From assembly GCF_026262505.1 (NCBI RefSeq), contig NC_067205.1:25549693-25613692 (forward strand): a DNA stretch of 64,000 nt, given 5' to 3'. A model generated the notes under the pieces. The model was given only the letters and a program-made list of their open reading frames with translations, was not told the DNA's origin and did no database searches. This document shows, piece after piece, positions 41,901 through 53,900 of the stretch (within the stretch, counting starts at the first letter, position 1; every line of letters starts with the position of its first letter). The position numbers were made by a program, and so were the translations under genes. The DNA is from Trichomonas vaginalis G3. Its lineage: Eukaryota; Parabasalia; Trichomonadida; Trichomonadidae.

Positions 41901-44900
41901 CTCGTTCTTGTCGTCGCCGTCTTGGATCTTGTTGTCGAGATCGTTGAACTTGTCGTTCAAGTTCTGGACAAGTGCCTTGTTCTTGGCAGCACGCTGCTCG
42001 TCTTCCTCCTTCTTTCTGTCTTCCATCTCTTGGATCTTGTCGGCGAGTGCCTTGAGATCCTCATCTTGCTTGTTGTCCTTGTTGTCGTTGCGGTTCAACC
42101 TGTCTTCGAGGGCCTTGAGAGCATCGTCGTCGGCCTTCTCCTTGATGAGGTTGTTGAGAGCATTGAGAGCGTCGTTGACACCCTGGAGATCTTCGGCACC
42201 TTGGGTAGCCTTGGCTTCCTCGGCGTCTCTGATCTTGTCCTTGAGATCCTGGAGTCTGTCGGCGAGGGACTTGATTGCTTCTTCGTTGGCCTTGTCCTTC
42301 TCGTCCTGAGCGGCATCCTTGTCCTTGAGTTCTTGGATGGCGCCTTCAAGGTTCTTGTCCTTCTCGTCCTGAGCGGCATCCTTGTCCTTGAGTTCTTGGA
42401 TGGCGCCTTCAAGGTTCTTGTCCTTCTCGTCCTGAGCGGCATCCTTGTCCTTGAGTTCTTGGATGGCGCCTTCAAGGTTCTTGTCCTTCTCGTCCTGAGC
42501 GGCATCCTTGTCTTGGAGACCCTTGACCTTGTCTGCAAGATCCATGATGTACTCGTCTTGCTTGTTGTCGCGTGTTTCTGTGTTGTCGGCCTTGTCGTTA
42601 AGCTCCTTGACCTTGTCTTCGAGAGCCTTAAGAGCATCGTTGACGTTCTTGAGGTCTTCGGCGCCTTGGGCTGCATTAGCCTCATCGACAGCCTTGATCT
42701 TGTCATCAAGAGAGTTCAACTTGTCCTTGAGCTCGTTGAGATCGTCATCTTGCTTGTTGTCCTTGTCCTCGTTGGCGTTCTGGCGATCGTTGAGAGCATC
42801 GAGTTGCTCCTTGAGTGCCTTGAGGTCTTTCTCGTTCTTGTCGTCGCCGTCTTGGATCTTGTTGTCGAGATCGTTGAACTTGTCGTTCAAGTTCTGGACA
42901 AGTGCCTTGTTCTTGGCAGCACGCTGCTCGTCTTCCTCCTTCTTTCTGTCTTCCATCTCTTGGATCTTGTCGGCGAGTGCCTTGAGATCCTCATCTTGCT
43001 GTTGTCCTTGTTGTCGTTGTTTTCAACCTGTCTTCGAGGGCCTTGAGAGCATCGTCGTCGGCCTTCTCCTTGATGAGGTTGTTGAGAGCATTGAGAGCGT
43101 CGTTGACACCCTGGAGATCTTCGGCACCTTGGGTAGCCTTGGCTTCCTCGGCGTCTCTGATCTTGTCCTTGAGATCCTGGAGTCTGTCGGCGAGGGACTT
43201 GATTGCTTCTTCGTTGGCCTTGTCCTTCTCGTCCTGAGCGGCATCCTTGTCCTTGAGTTCTTGGATGGCGCCTTCAAGGTTCTTGTCCTTCTCGTCCTGA
43301 GCGGCATCCTTGTCCTTGAGTTCTTGGATGGCGTCTTCAAGGTTCTTGTCCTTCTCGTCCTGAGCGGTATCCTTGTCTTGGAGACCCTTGACCTTATCTT
43401 CTAATGCTTGAAGAGCATCGTTAACGTTCTTAAGGTCTTCATCTTGCTTGTTATCTTTGTTATCGTTATCTTCAGCCTTAGCTGCAAGATCGTTGAGCTT
43501 CTCTTGAAGTTCCTTGAGAGCATCGTTCAAACTCAGAAAGTGTTGGAGCATTCTCATCTTCTGGTGTGGCAGCGACAAGGTCGATGTCACGTGCTTGGAC
43601 TTCACCAACACCCTCTTCTTCTGGATGCATCTCATTTTGCAATTCATTGATCTTGTCTTGCAATTCGTTAAGCTTGTCTTGAAGGCTTGATACTCGTTCA
43701 ACTTGTCCTTGAGCTCGTTGAGATCGTCATCTTGCTTGTTGTCCTTGTCCTCGTTGGCGTTCTGGCGATCGTTGAGAGCATCGAGTTGCTCCTTGAGTGC
43801 CTTGAGGTCTTTCTCGTTCTTGTCGTCGCCGTCTTGGATCTTGTTGTCGAGATCGTTGAACTTGTCGTTCAAGTTCTGGACAAGTGCCTTGTTCTTGGCA
43901 GCACGCTGCTCGTCTTCCTCCTTCTTTCTGTCTTCCATCTCTTGGATCTTGTCGGCGAGTGCCTTGAGATCCTCATCTTGCTTGTTGTCCTTGTTGTCGT
44001 TGTTGTTCAACCTGTCTTCGAGGGCCTTGAGAGCATCGTCGTCGGCCTTCTCCTTGATGAGGTTGTTGAGAGCATTGAGAGCGTCGTTGACACCCTGGAG
44101 ATCTTCGGCACCTTGGGTAGCCTTGGCTTCCTCGGCGTCTCTGATCTTGTCCTTGAGATCCTGGAGTCTGTCGGCGAGGGACTTGATTGCTTCTTCGTTG
44201 GCCTTGTCCTTCTCGTCCTGAGCGGCATCCTTGTCCTTGAGTTCTTGGATGGCGCCTTCAAGGTTCTTGTCCTTCTCGTCCTGAGCGGCATCCTTGTCCT
44301 TGAGTTCTTGGATGGCGCCTTCAAGGTTCTTGTCCTTCTCGTCCTGAGCGGCATCCTTGTCCTTGAGTTCTTGGATGGCGCCTTCAAGGTTCTTGTCCTT
44401 CTCGTCCTGAGCGGCATCCTTGTCCTTGAGTTCTTGGATGGCGCCTTCAAGGTTCTTGTCCTTCTCGTCCTGAGCGGCATCCTTGTCCTTGAGTTCTTGG
44501 ATGGCGCCTTCAAGGTTCTTGTCCTTCTCGTCCTGAGCGGCATCCTTGTCCTTGAGTTCTTGGATGGCGCCTTCAAGGTTCTTGTCCTTCTCGTCCTGAG
44601 CGGCATCCTTGTCCTTGAGTTCTTGGATGGCGTCTTCAAGGTTCTTGTCCTTCTCGTCCTGAGCGGCATCCTTGTCCTTGAGTTCTTGGATGGCGCCTTC
44701 AAGGTTCTTGTCCTTCTCGTCCTGAGCGGCATCCTTGTCCTTGAGTTCTTGGATGGCGTCTTCAAGGTTCTTGTCCTTCTCGTCCTGAGCGGCATCCTTT
44801 GTCCTTGAGTTCTTGGATGGCGTCTTCAAGGTTCTTGTCCTTCTCGTCCTGAGCGGCATCCTTGTCCTTGAGTTCTTGGATGGCGTCTTCAAGGTTCTTG

Positions 44901-47900
44901 TCCTTCTCGTCCTGAGCGGCATCCTTGTCCTTGAGTTCTTGGATGGCGCCTTCAAGGTTCTTGTCCTTCTCGTCCTGAGCGGCATCCTTGTCTTGGAGAC
45001 CCTTGACCTTGTCTGCAAGATCCATGATGTACTCGTCTTGCTTGTTGTCGCGGTTGTCTGTGTTGTCGGCCTTGTCGTTAAGCTCCTTGACCTTGTCTTC
45101 GAGAGCCTTAAGAGCATCGTTGACGTTCTTGAGGTCTTCGGCGCCTTGGGCTGCATTAGCCTCATCGACAGCCTTGATCTTGTCATCAAGAGAGTTCAAC
45201 TTGTCCTTGAGCTCGTTGAGATCGTCATCTTGCTTGTTGTCCTTGTCCTCGTTGGCGTTCTGGCGATCGTTGAGAGCATCGAGTTGCTTTGAGTGCCTTG
45301 AGGTCTTTCTCGTTCTTGTCGTCGCCGTCTTGGATCTTGTTGTCGAGATCGTTGAACTTGTCGTTCAAGTTCTGGACAAGTGCCTTGTTCTTGGCAGCAC
45401 GCTGCTCTCTTCCTCCTTTTTCTGTCTTCCATCTCTTGGATCTTGTCGGCGAGTGCCTTGAGATCCTCATCTTGCTTGTTGTCCTTGTTGTCGTTGTTGT
45501 TCAACCTGTCTTCGAGGGCCTTGAGAGCATCGTCGTCGGCCTTCTCCTTGATGAGGTTGTTGAGAGCATTGAGAGCGTCGTTGACACCCTGGAGATCTTC
45601 GGCACCTTGGGTAGCCTTGGCTTCCTCGGCGTCTCTGATCTTGTCCTTGAGATCCTGGAGTCTGTCGGCGAGGACTTGATTGCTTCTTCGTTGGCCTTGT
45701 CCTTCTCGTCCTGAGCGGCATCTCCTTGTCCTTGAGTTCTTGGATGGCGCCTTCAAGGTTCTTGTCCTTCTCGTCCTGAGCGGCATCCTTGTCCTTGAGT
45801 TCTTGGATGGCGTCTTCAAGGTTCTTGTCCTTCTCGTCCTGAGCGGTATCCTTGTCTTGGAGACCCTTGACCTATCTTCTAATGCTTGAAGAGCATCGTT
45901 AACGTTCTTAAGGTCTTCATCTTGCTTGTTATCTTTGTTATCGTTATCTTCAGCCTTAGCTGCAAGATCGTTGAGCTTCTCTTGAAGTTCCTTGAGAGCA
46001 TCGTTACACTCAGAAGTGTTGGAGCATTCTCATCTTCTGGTGTGGCAGCGACAAGGTCGATGTCACGTGCTTGGACTTCACCAACACCCTCTTCTTCTGG
46101 ATGCATCTCATTTTGCAATTCATTGATCTTGTCTTGCAATTCGTTAAGCTTGTCTTGAAGGGCTTGATACTCGTTCAACTTGTCCTTGAGCTCGTTGAGA
46201 TCGTCATCTTGCTTGTTGTCCTTGTCCTCGTTGGCGTTCTGGCGATCGTTTGAGAGCATCGAGTTGCTCCTTGAGTGCCTTGAGGTCTTTCTCGTTCTTG
46301 TCGTCGCCGTCTTGGATCTTGTTGTCGAGATCGTTGAACTTGTCGTTCAAGTTCTGGACAAGTGCCTTGTTCTTGGCAGCACGCTGCTCGTCTTCCTCCT
46401 TCTTTCTGTCTTCCATCTCTTGGATCTTGTCGGCGAGTGCCTTGAGATCCTCAATCTTGCTTGTTGTCCTGTTGTCGTTGTTGTTCAACCTGTCTTCGAG
46501 GGCCTTGAGAGCATCGTCGTCGGCCTTCTCCTTGATGAGGTTGTTGAGAGCATTGAGAGCGTCGTTGACACCCTGGAATCTTCGGCACCTTGGGTAGCCT
46601 TGGCTTCCTCGGCGTCTCTGATCTTGTCCTTGAGATCCTGGAGTCTGTCGGCGAGGGACTTGATTTTGCTTCGTTGTGCCTTGTCCTTCTCGTCCTGAGC
46701 GGCATCCTTGTCCTTGAGTTCTTGGATGGCGCCTTCAAGGTCTTGTCCTTCTTCGTCCTGAGCGGCATCCTTGTCCTTGAGTTCTTGGATGGCGCTTCAA
46801 GGTTCTTGTCCTTCTCGTCCTGAGCGGCATCCTTGTCCTTGAGTTCTTGGATGGCGCCTTCAAGGTTCTTGTCCTTCTCGTCCTGAGCGGCATCCTTGTC
46901 CTTGAGTTCTTGGATGGCGCCTTCAAGGTTCTTGTCCTTCTCGTCCTGAGCGGCATCCTTGTCTTGAGACCCTTGACCTTGTCTGCAAGATCCATGATGT
47001 ACTCGTCTTGCTTGTTGTCGCGGTTGTCTGTGTTGTCGGCCTTGTCGTTAAGCTCCTTGACCTTGTCTTCGAGAGCCTTAAGAGCATCGTTGACGTTCTT
47101 GAGGTCTTCGGCGCCTTGGGCTGCATTAGCCTCATCGACAGCCTTGATCTTGTCATCAAGAGAGTTCAACTTGTCCTTGAGCTCGTTGAGATCGTCATCT
47201 TGCTTGTTGTCCTTGTCCTCGTTGGCGTTCTGGCGATCGTTGAGAGCATCGAGTTGCTCCTTGAGTGCCTTGAGGTCTTTCTCGTTCTTGTCGTCGCCGT
47301 CTTGGATCTTGTTGTCGAGATCGTTGAACTTGTCGTTCAAGTTCTGGACAAGTGCCTTGTTCTTGGCAGCACGCTGCTCGTCTTCCTCCTTCTTTCTGTC
47401 TTCCATCTCTTGGATCTTGTCGGCGAGTGCCTTGAGATCCTCATCTTGCTTGTTGTCCTTGTTGTCGTTGTTGTTCAACCTGTCTTCGAGGCCTTGAGAG
47501 CATCGTCGTCGGCCTTCTCCTTGATGAGGTTGTTGAGAGCATTGAGAGCGTCGTTGACACCCTGGAGATCTTCGGCACCTTGGGTAGCCTTGGCTTCCTC
47601 GGCGTCTCTGATCTTGTCCTTGAGATCCTGGAGTCTGTCGGCGAGGGACTTGATTGCTTCTTCGTTGGCCTTGTCCTTCTCGTCCTGAGCGGCATCCTTG
47701 TCCTTGAGTTCTTGGATGGCGCCTTCAAGGTTCTTGTCCTTCTCGTCCTGAGCGGCATCCTTGTCCTTGAGTTCTTGGATGGCGTCTTCAAGGTTCTTGT
47801 CCTTCTCGTCCTGAGCGGTATCCTTGTCTTGGAGACCCTTGACCTTATCTTCTAATGCTTGAAGAGCATCGTTAACGTTCTTAAGGTCTTCATCTTGCTT

Positions 47901-50900
47901 GTTATCTTTGTTATCGTTATCTTCAGCCTTAGCTGCAAGATCGTTGAGCTTCTCTTGAAGTTCCTTGAGAGCATCGTTCAACTCAGAAAGTGTTGGAGCA
48001 TTCTCATCTTCTGGTGGCAGCGACAAGGTCGATGTCACGTGCTTGGACTTCACCAACACCCTCTTCTTCTGGATGCATCTCATTTTGCAATTCATTGATC
48101 TTGTCTTGCAATTCGTTAAGCTTGTCTTGAAGGGCTTGATACTCGTTCAACTTGTCCTTGAGCTCGTTGAGATCGTCATCTTGCTTGTTGTCCTTGTCCT
48201 CGTTGGCGTTCTGGCGATCGTTGAGAGCATCGAGTTGCTCCTTGAGTGCCTTGAGGTCTTTCTCGTTCTTGTCGTCGCCGTCTTGGATCTTGTTGTCGAG
48301 ATCGTTGAACTTGTCGTTCAAGTTCTGGACAAGTGCCTTGTTCTTGGCAGCACGCTGCTCGTCTTCCTCCTTCTTTCTGTCTTCCATCTCTTGGATCTTG
48401 TCGGCGAGTGCCTTGAGATCCTCATCTTGCTTGTTGTCCTTGTTGTCGTTGCGGTTCAACCTGTCTTCGAGGGCCTTGAGAGCATCGTCGTCGGCCTTCT
48501 CCTTGATGAGGTTGTTGAGAGCATTGAGAGCGTCGTTGACACCCTGGAGATCTTCGGCACCTTGGGTAGCCTTGGCTTCCTCGGCGTCTCTGATCTTGTC
48601 CTTGAGATCCTGGAGTCTGTCGGCGAGGGACTTGATTGCTTCTTCGTTGGCCTTGTCCTTCTCGTCCTGAGCGGCATCCTTGTCCTTGAGTTCTTGGATG
48701 GCGCCTTCAAGGTTCTTGTCCTTCTCGTCCTGAGCGGCATCCTTGTCCTTGAGTTCTTGGATGGCGCCTTCAAGGTTCTTGTCCTTCTCGTCCTGAGCGG
48801 CATCCTTGTCCTTGAGTTCTTGGATGGCGCCTTCAAGGTTCTTGTCCTTCTCGTCCTGAGCGGCATCCTTGTCCTTGAGTTCTTGGATGGCGCCTTCAAG
48901 GTTCTTGTCCTTCTCGTCCTGAGCGGCATCCTTGTCTTGGAGACCCTTGACCTTGTCTGCAAAGATCCATGATGTACTCGTCTTGCTTGTTGTCGCGGTT
49001 GTCTGTGTTGTCGGCCTTGTCGTTAAGCTCCTTGACCTTGTCTTCGAGAGCCCTTAAGAGCATCGTTGACGTTCTTGAGGTCTTCGGCGCCTTGGGCTGC
49101 ATTAGCCTCATCGACAGCCTTGATCTTGTCATCAAGAGAGTTCAACTTGTCCTTGAGCTCGTTGAGATCGTCATCTTGCTTGTTGTCCTTGTCCTCGTTG
49201 GCGTTCTGGCGATCGTTGAGAGCATCGAGTTGCTCCTTGAGTGCCTTGAGGTCTTTCTCGTTCTTGTCGTCGCCGTCTTGGATCTTGTTGTCGAGATCGT
49301 TGAACTTGTCGTTCAAGTTCTGGACAAGTGCCTTGTTCTTGGCAGCACGCTGCTCGTCTTCCTCCTTCTTTCTGTCTTCCATCTCTTGGATCTTGTCGGC
49401 GAGTGCCTTGAATCCTCATCTTGCTTGTTGTCCTTGTTGTCGTTGCGGTTCAACCTGTCTTCGAGGGCCTTGAAGCATCGTCGTCGGCCTTCTCCTTGAT
49501 GAGGTTGTTGAGAGCATTGAGAGCGTCGTTGACACCCTGGAGATCTTCGGCACCTTGGGTAGCCTTGGCTTCCTCGGCGTCTCTGATCTTGTCCTTGAGA
49601 TCCTGGAGTCTGTCGGCGAGGGACTTGATTGCTTCTTCGTTGGCCTTGTCCTTCTCGTCCTGAGCGGCATCCTTGTCCTTGAGTTCTTGGATGGCGCCTT
49701 CAAGGTTCTTGTCCTTCTCGTCCTGAGCGGCATCCTTGTCCTTGAGTTCTTGGATGGCGCCTTCAAGGTTCTTGTCCTTCTCGTCCTGAGCGGCATCCTT
49801 GTCCTTGAGTTCTTGATGGCGCCTTCAAGGTTCTTGTCCTTCTCGTCCTGAGCGCATCCTTGTCTTGGAGACCCTTGACCTTGTCTGCAAGATCCATGAT
49901 GTACTCGTCTTGCTTGTTGTCGCGGTTGTCTGTGTTGTCGGCCTTGTCGTTAAGCTCCTTGACCTTGTCTTCGAGAGCCTTAAGAGCATCGTTGACGTTC
50001 TTGAGGTCTTCGGCGCCTTGGGCTGCATTAGCCTCATCGACAGCCTTGATCTTGTCATCAAGAGAGTTCAACTTGTCCTTGAGCTCGTTGAGATCGTCAT
50101 CTTGCTTGTTGTCCTTGTCCTCGTTGGCGTTCTGGCGATCGTTGAGAGCATCGAGTTGCTCCTTGAGTGCCTTGAGGTCTTTCTCGTTCTTGTCGTCGCC
50201 GTCTTGGATCTTGTTGTCGAGATCGTTGAACTTGTCGTTCAAGTTCTGGACAAGTGCCTTGTTCTTGGCAGCACGCTGCTCGTCTTCCTCCTTCTTTCTG
50301 TCTTCCATCTCTTGGATCTTGTCGGCGAGTGCCTTGAGATCCTCATCTTGCTTGTTGTCCTTGTTGTCGTTGTTGTTCAACCTGTCTTCGAGGGCCTTGA
50401 GAGCATCGTCGTCGGCCTTCTCCTTGATGAGGTTGTTGAGAGCATTGAGAGCGTCGTTGACACCCTGGAGATCTCGGCACCTTGGGTAGCCTTGGCTTCC
50501 TCGGCGTCTCTGATCTTGTCCTTGAGATCCTGGAGTCTGTCGGCGAGGGACTTGATTGCTTCTTCGTTGGCCTTGTCCTCCGTCCTGAGCGGCATCCTTG
50601 TCCTTGAGTTCTTGGATGGCGCCTTCAAGGTTCTTGTCCTTCTCGTCCTGAGCGCATCCTTGTCCTTGAGTTCTTGGATGGCGTCTTCAAGGTTCTTGTC
50701 CTTCTCGTCCTGAGCGGTATCCTTGTCTTGAGACCCTTGACCTTATCTTCTCTAATGCTTGAAGAGCATCGTTAACGTTCTTAAGGTCTTCATCTTGCTT
50801 GTTATCTTTGTTATCGTTATCTTCAGCCTTAGCTGCAAGATCGTTGAGCTTCTCTTGAAGTTCCTTGAGAGCATCGTTCAAACTCAGAAAGTGTTGGAGC

Positions 50901-53900
50901 ATTCTCATCTTCTGGTGTGGCAGCGACAAGGTCGATGTCACGTGCTTGGACTTCACCAACACCTCTTCTTCTGGATGCATCTCATTTTGCAATTCATTGA
51001 TCTTGTCTTGCAATTCGTTAAGCTTGTCTTGAAGGGCTTGATACTCGTTCAACTTGTCCTTGAGCTCGTTGAGATCGTCATCTTGCTTGTTGTCCTTGTC
51101 CTCGTTGGCGTTCTGGCGATCGTTGAGAGCATCGAGTTGCTCCTTGAGTGCCTTGAGGTCTTTCTCGTTCTTGTCGTCGCCGTCTTGGATCTTGTTGTCG
51201 AGATCGTTGAACTTGTCGTTCAAGTTCTGGACAAGTGCCTTGTTCTTGGCAGCACGCTGCTCGTCTTCCTCCTTCTTTCTGTCTTCCATCTCTTGGATCT
51301 TGTCCGGCGAGTGCCTTGAGATCCTCATCTTGCTTGTTGTCCTTGTTGTCGTTGTTGTTCAACCTGTCTTCGAGGGCCTTGAGAGCATCGTCGTCGGCCT
51401 TCTCCTTGATGAGGTTGTTGAGAGCATTGAGAGCGTCGTTGACACCCTGGAGATCTTCGGCACCTTGGGTAGCCTTGGCTTCTCGGCGTCTCTGATCTTG
51501 TCCTTGAGATCCTGGAGTCTGTCGGCGAGGGACTTGATTGCTTCTCGTTGGCCTTGTCCTTCTCGTCCTGACGGCATCCTTGTCCTTGAGTTCTTGATGG
51601 CGCCTTCAAGGTTCTTGTCCTTCTCGTCCTGAGCGGCATCCTTGTCCTTGAGTTCTTGGATGGCGCCTTCAAGGTTCTTGTCCTTCTCGTCCTGAGCGGC
51701 ATCCTTGTCCTTGAGTTCTTGGATGGCGCCTTCAAGGTTCTTGTCCTTCTCGTCCTAGCGCATCCTTGTCCTTGAAGTTCTTGGATGGCGCCTTCAAGGT
51801 TCTTGTCCTTCTCGTCCTGAGCGGCATCCTTGTCCTTGAGTTCTTGGATGGCGCCTTCAAGGTTCTTGTCCTTCTCGTCCTGAGCGGCATCCTTGTCCTT
51901 GAGTTTTGGATGGCGCCTTCAAGGTTCTTGTCCTTCTCGTCCTGAGCGGCATCCTTGTCCTTGAGTTCTTGGATGGCGTCTTCAGGTTCTTGTCCTTCGT
52001 CCTGAGCGGCATCCTTGTCCTTGAGTTCTTGGATGGCGCCTTCAAGGTTCTTGTCCTTCTCGTCCTGAGCGGCATCCTTGTCCTTGAGTTCTTGGATGGC
52101 GTCTTCAAGGTTCTTGTCCTTCTCGTCCTGAGCGGCATCCTTGTCCTTGAGTTCTTGGATGGCGTCTTCAAGGTTCTTGTCCTTCTCGTCCTGAGCGGCA
52201 TCCTTGTCCTTGAGTTCTTGGATGGCGTCTTTCAAGGTTCTTGTCCTTCTCGTCCTGAGCGGCATCCTTGTCTCTGAGTTCTTGGATGGCGCCTTCAAGT
52301 TCTTGTCCTTCTCGTCCTGAGCGGCATCCTTGTCTTGGAGACCCTTGACCTTGTCTGCAAGATCCATATTGATGTACTCGTCTTGCTTGTTGTCGCGGTT
52401 GTCTGTGTTGTCGGCCTTGTCGTTAAGCTCCTTGACCTTGTCTTCGAGAGCCTTAAGAGCATCGTTGACGTTCTTGAGGTCTTCGGCGCCTTGGGCTGCA
52501 TTAGCCTCATCGACAGCCTTGATCTTGTCATCAAGAGAGTTCAACTTGTCCTTGAGCTCGTTGAGATCGTCATCTTGCTTGTTGTCCTTGTCCTCGTTGG
52601 CGTTCTGGCGATCGTTGAGAGCATCGAGTTGCTCCTTGAGTGCCTGAGGTCTTTCTCGTTCTTGTCGTCGCCGTCTTGGATCTTGTTGTCGAGATCGTTG
52701 AACTTGTCGTTCAAGTTCTGGACAAGTGCCTTGTTCTTGGCAGCACGCTGCTCGTCTTCCTCCTTCTTTCTGTCTTCCATCTCTTGGATCTTGTCGGCGA
52801 GTGCCTTGAGATCCTCATCTTGCTTGTTGTCCTTGTTGTCGTTGTTGTTCAACCTGTCTTCGAGGGCCTTGAGAGCATCGTCGTCGCCTTCTCCTTGATG
52901 AGGTTGTGAGAGCATTGAGAGCGTCGTTGACACCCTGGAGATCTTCGGCACCTTGGGTAGCCTTGGCTTCCTCGGCGTCTCTGATCTTGTCCTTGAGATC
53001 CTGGAGTCTGTCGGCGAGGACTTGATTGCTTCTTCGTTGGCCTTGTCCTTCTCGTCCTGAGCGGCATCTCTTGTCCTTGAGTTCTTGGATGGCGCCTTCA
53101 AGGTTCTTGTCCTTCTCGTCCTGAGCGGCATCCTTGTCTTGAGTTCTTGGATGGCGTCTTCAAGGTTCTTGTCCTTCTCGTCCTGAGCGGTATCCTTGTC
53201 TTGGAGACCCTTGACCTTATCTTCTAATGCTTGAAGAGCATCGTTAACGTTTCTTAAGGTCTTCATCTTGCTTGTTATCTTTGTTATCGTTATCTTCAGC
53301 CTTAGCTGCAAGATCGTTGAGCTTCTCTTGAAGTTCCTTGAGAGCATCGTTCAACTCAGAAAGTGTTGGAGCATTCTCATCTTCTGGTGTGGCAGCGACA
53401 AGGTCGATGTCACGTGCTTGGACTTCACCAACACCCTCTTCTTCTGGATGCATCTCATTTTGCAATTCATTGATCTTGTCTTGCAATTCGTTAAGCTTGT
53501 CTTGAAGGGCTTGATACTCGTTCAACTTGTCCTTGAGCTCGTTGAGATCGTCATCTTGCTTGTTGTCCTTGTCCTCGTTGGCGTTCTGGCGATCGTTGAG
53601 AGCATCGAGTTGCTCCTTGAGTGCCTTGAGGTCTTTCTCGTTCTTGTCGTCGCCGTCTTGGATCTTGTTGTCGAGATCGTTGAACTTGTCGTTCAAGTTC
53701 TGGACAAGTGCCTTGTTCTTGGCAGCACGCTGCTCGTCTTCCTCCTTCTTTCTGTCTTCCATCTCTTGGATCTTGTCGGCGAGTGCCTTGAGATCCTCAT
53801 CTTGCTTGTTGTCCTTGTTGTCGTTGTTGTTCAACCTGTCTTCGAGGGCCTTGAGAGCATCGTCGTCGGCCTTCTCCTTGATGAGGTTGTTGAGAGCATT

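Larger units (their letters stand above)
33860..53300 (-). other. Zone of dense small indels in the repeat array
   Basis: Compared with the clean units, this zone has dozens of 1-4 nt changes. Examples: a missing C at ~33878, a missing T at ~34475, a missing G at ~35484, a two-base loss at ~35632, an extra T at ~35813, four bases lost at ~36205, and a scrambled stretch at ~38316-38350. They break the frame repeatedly, while 29.35-33.85 kb and 53.3-63.6 kb are almost clean. The pattern (mostly single-base, homopolymer or duplicated-dinucleotide, restricted to identical repeats) is typical of unpolished long-read consensus rather than a dead gene. Confidence 0.75.
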
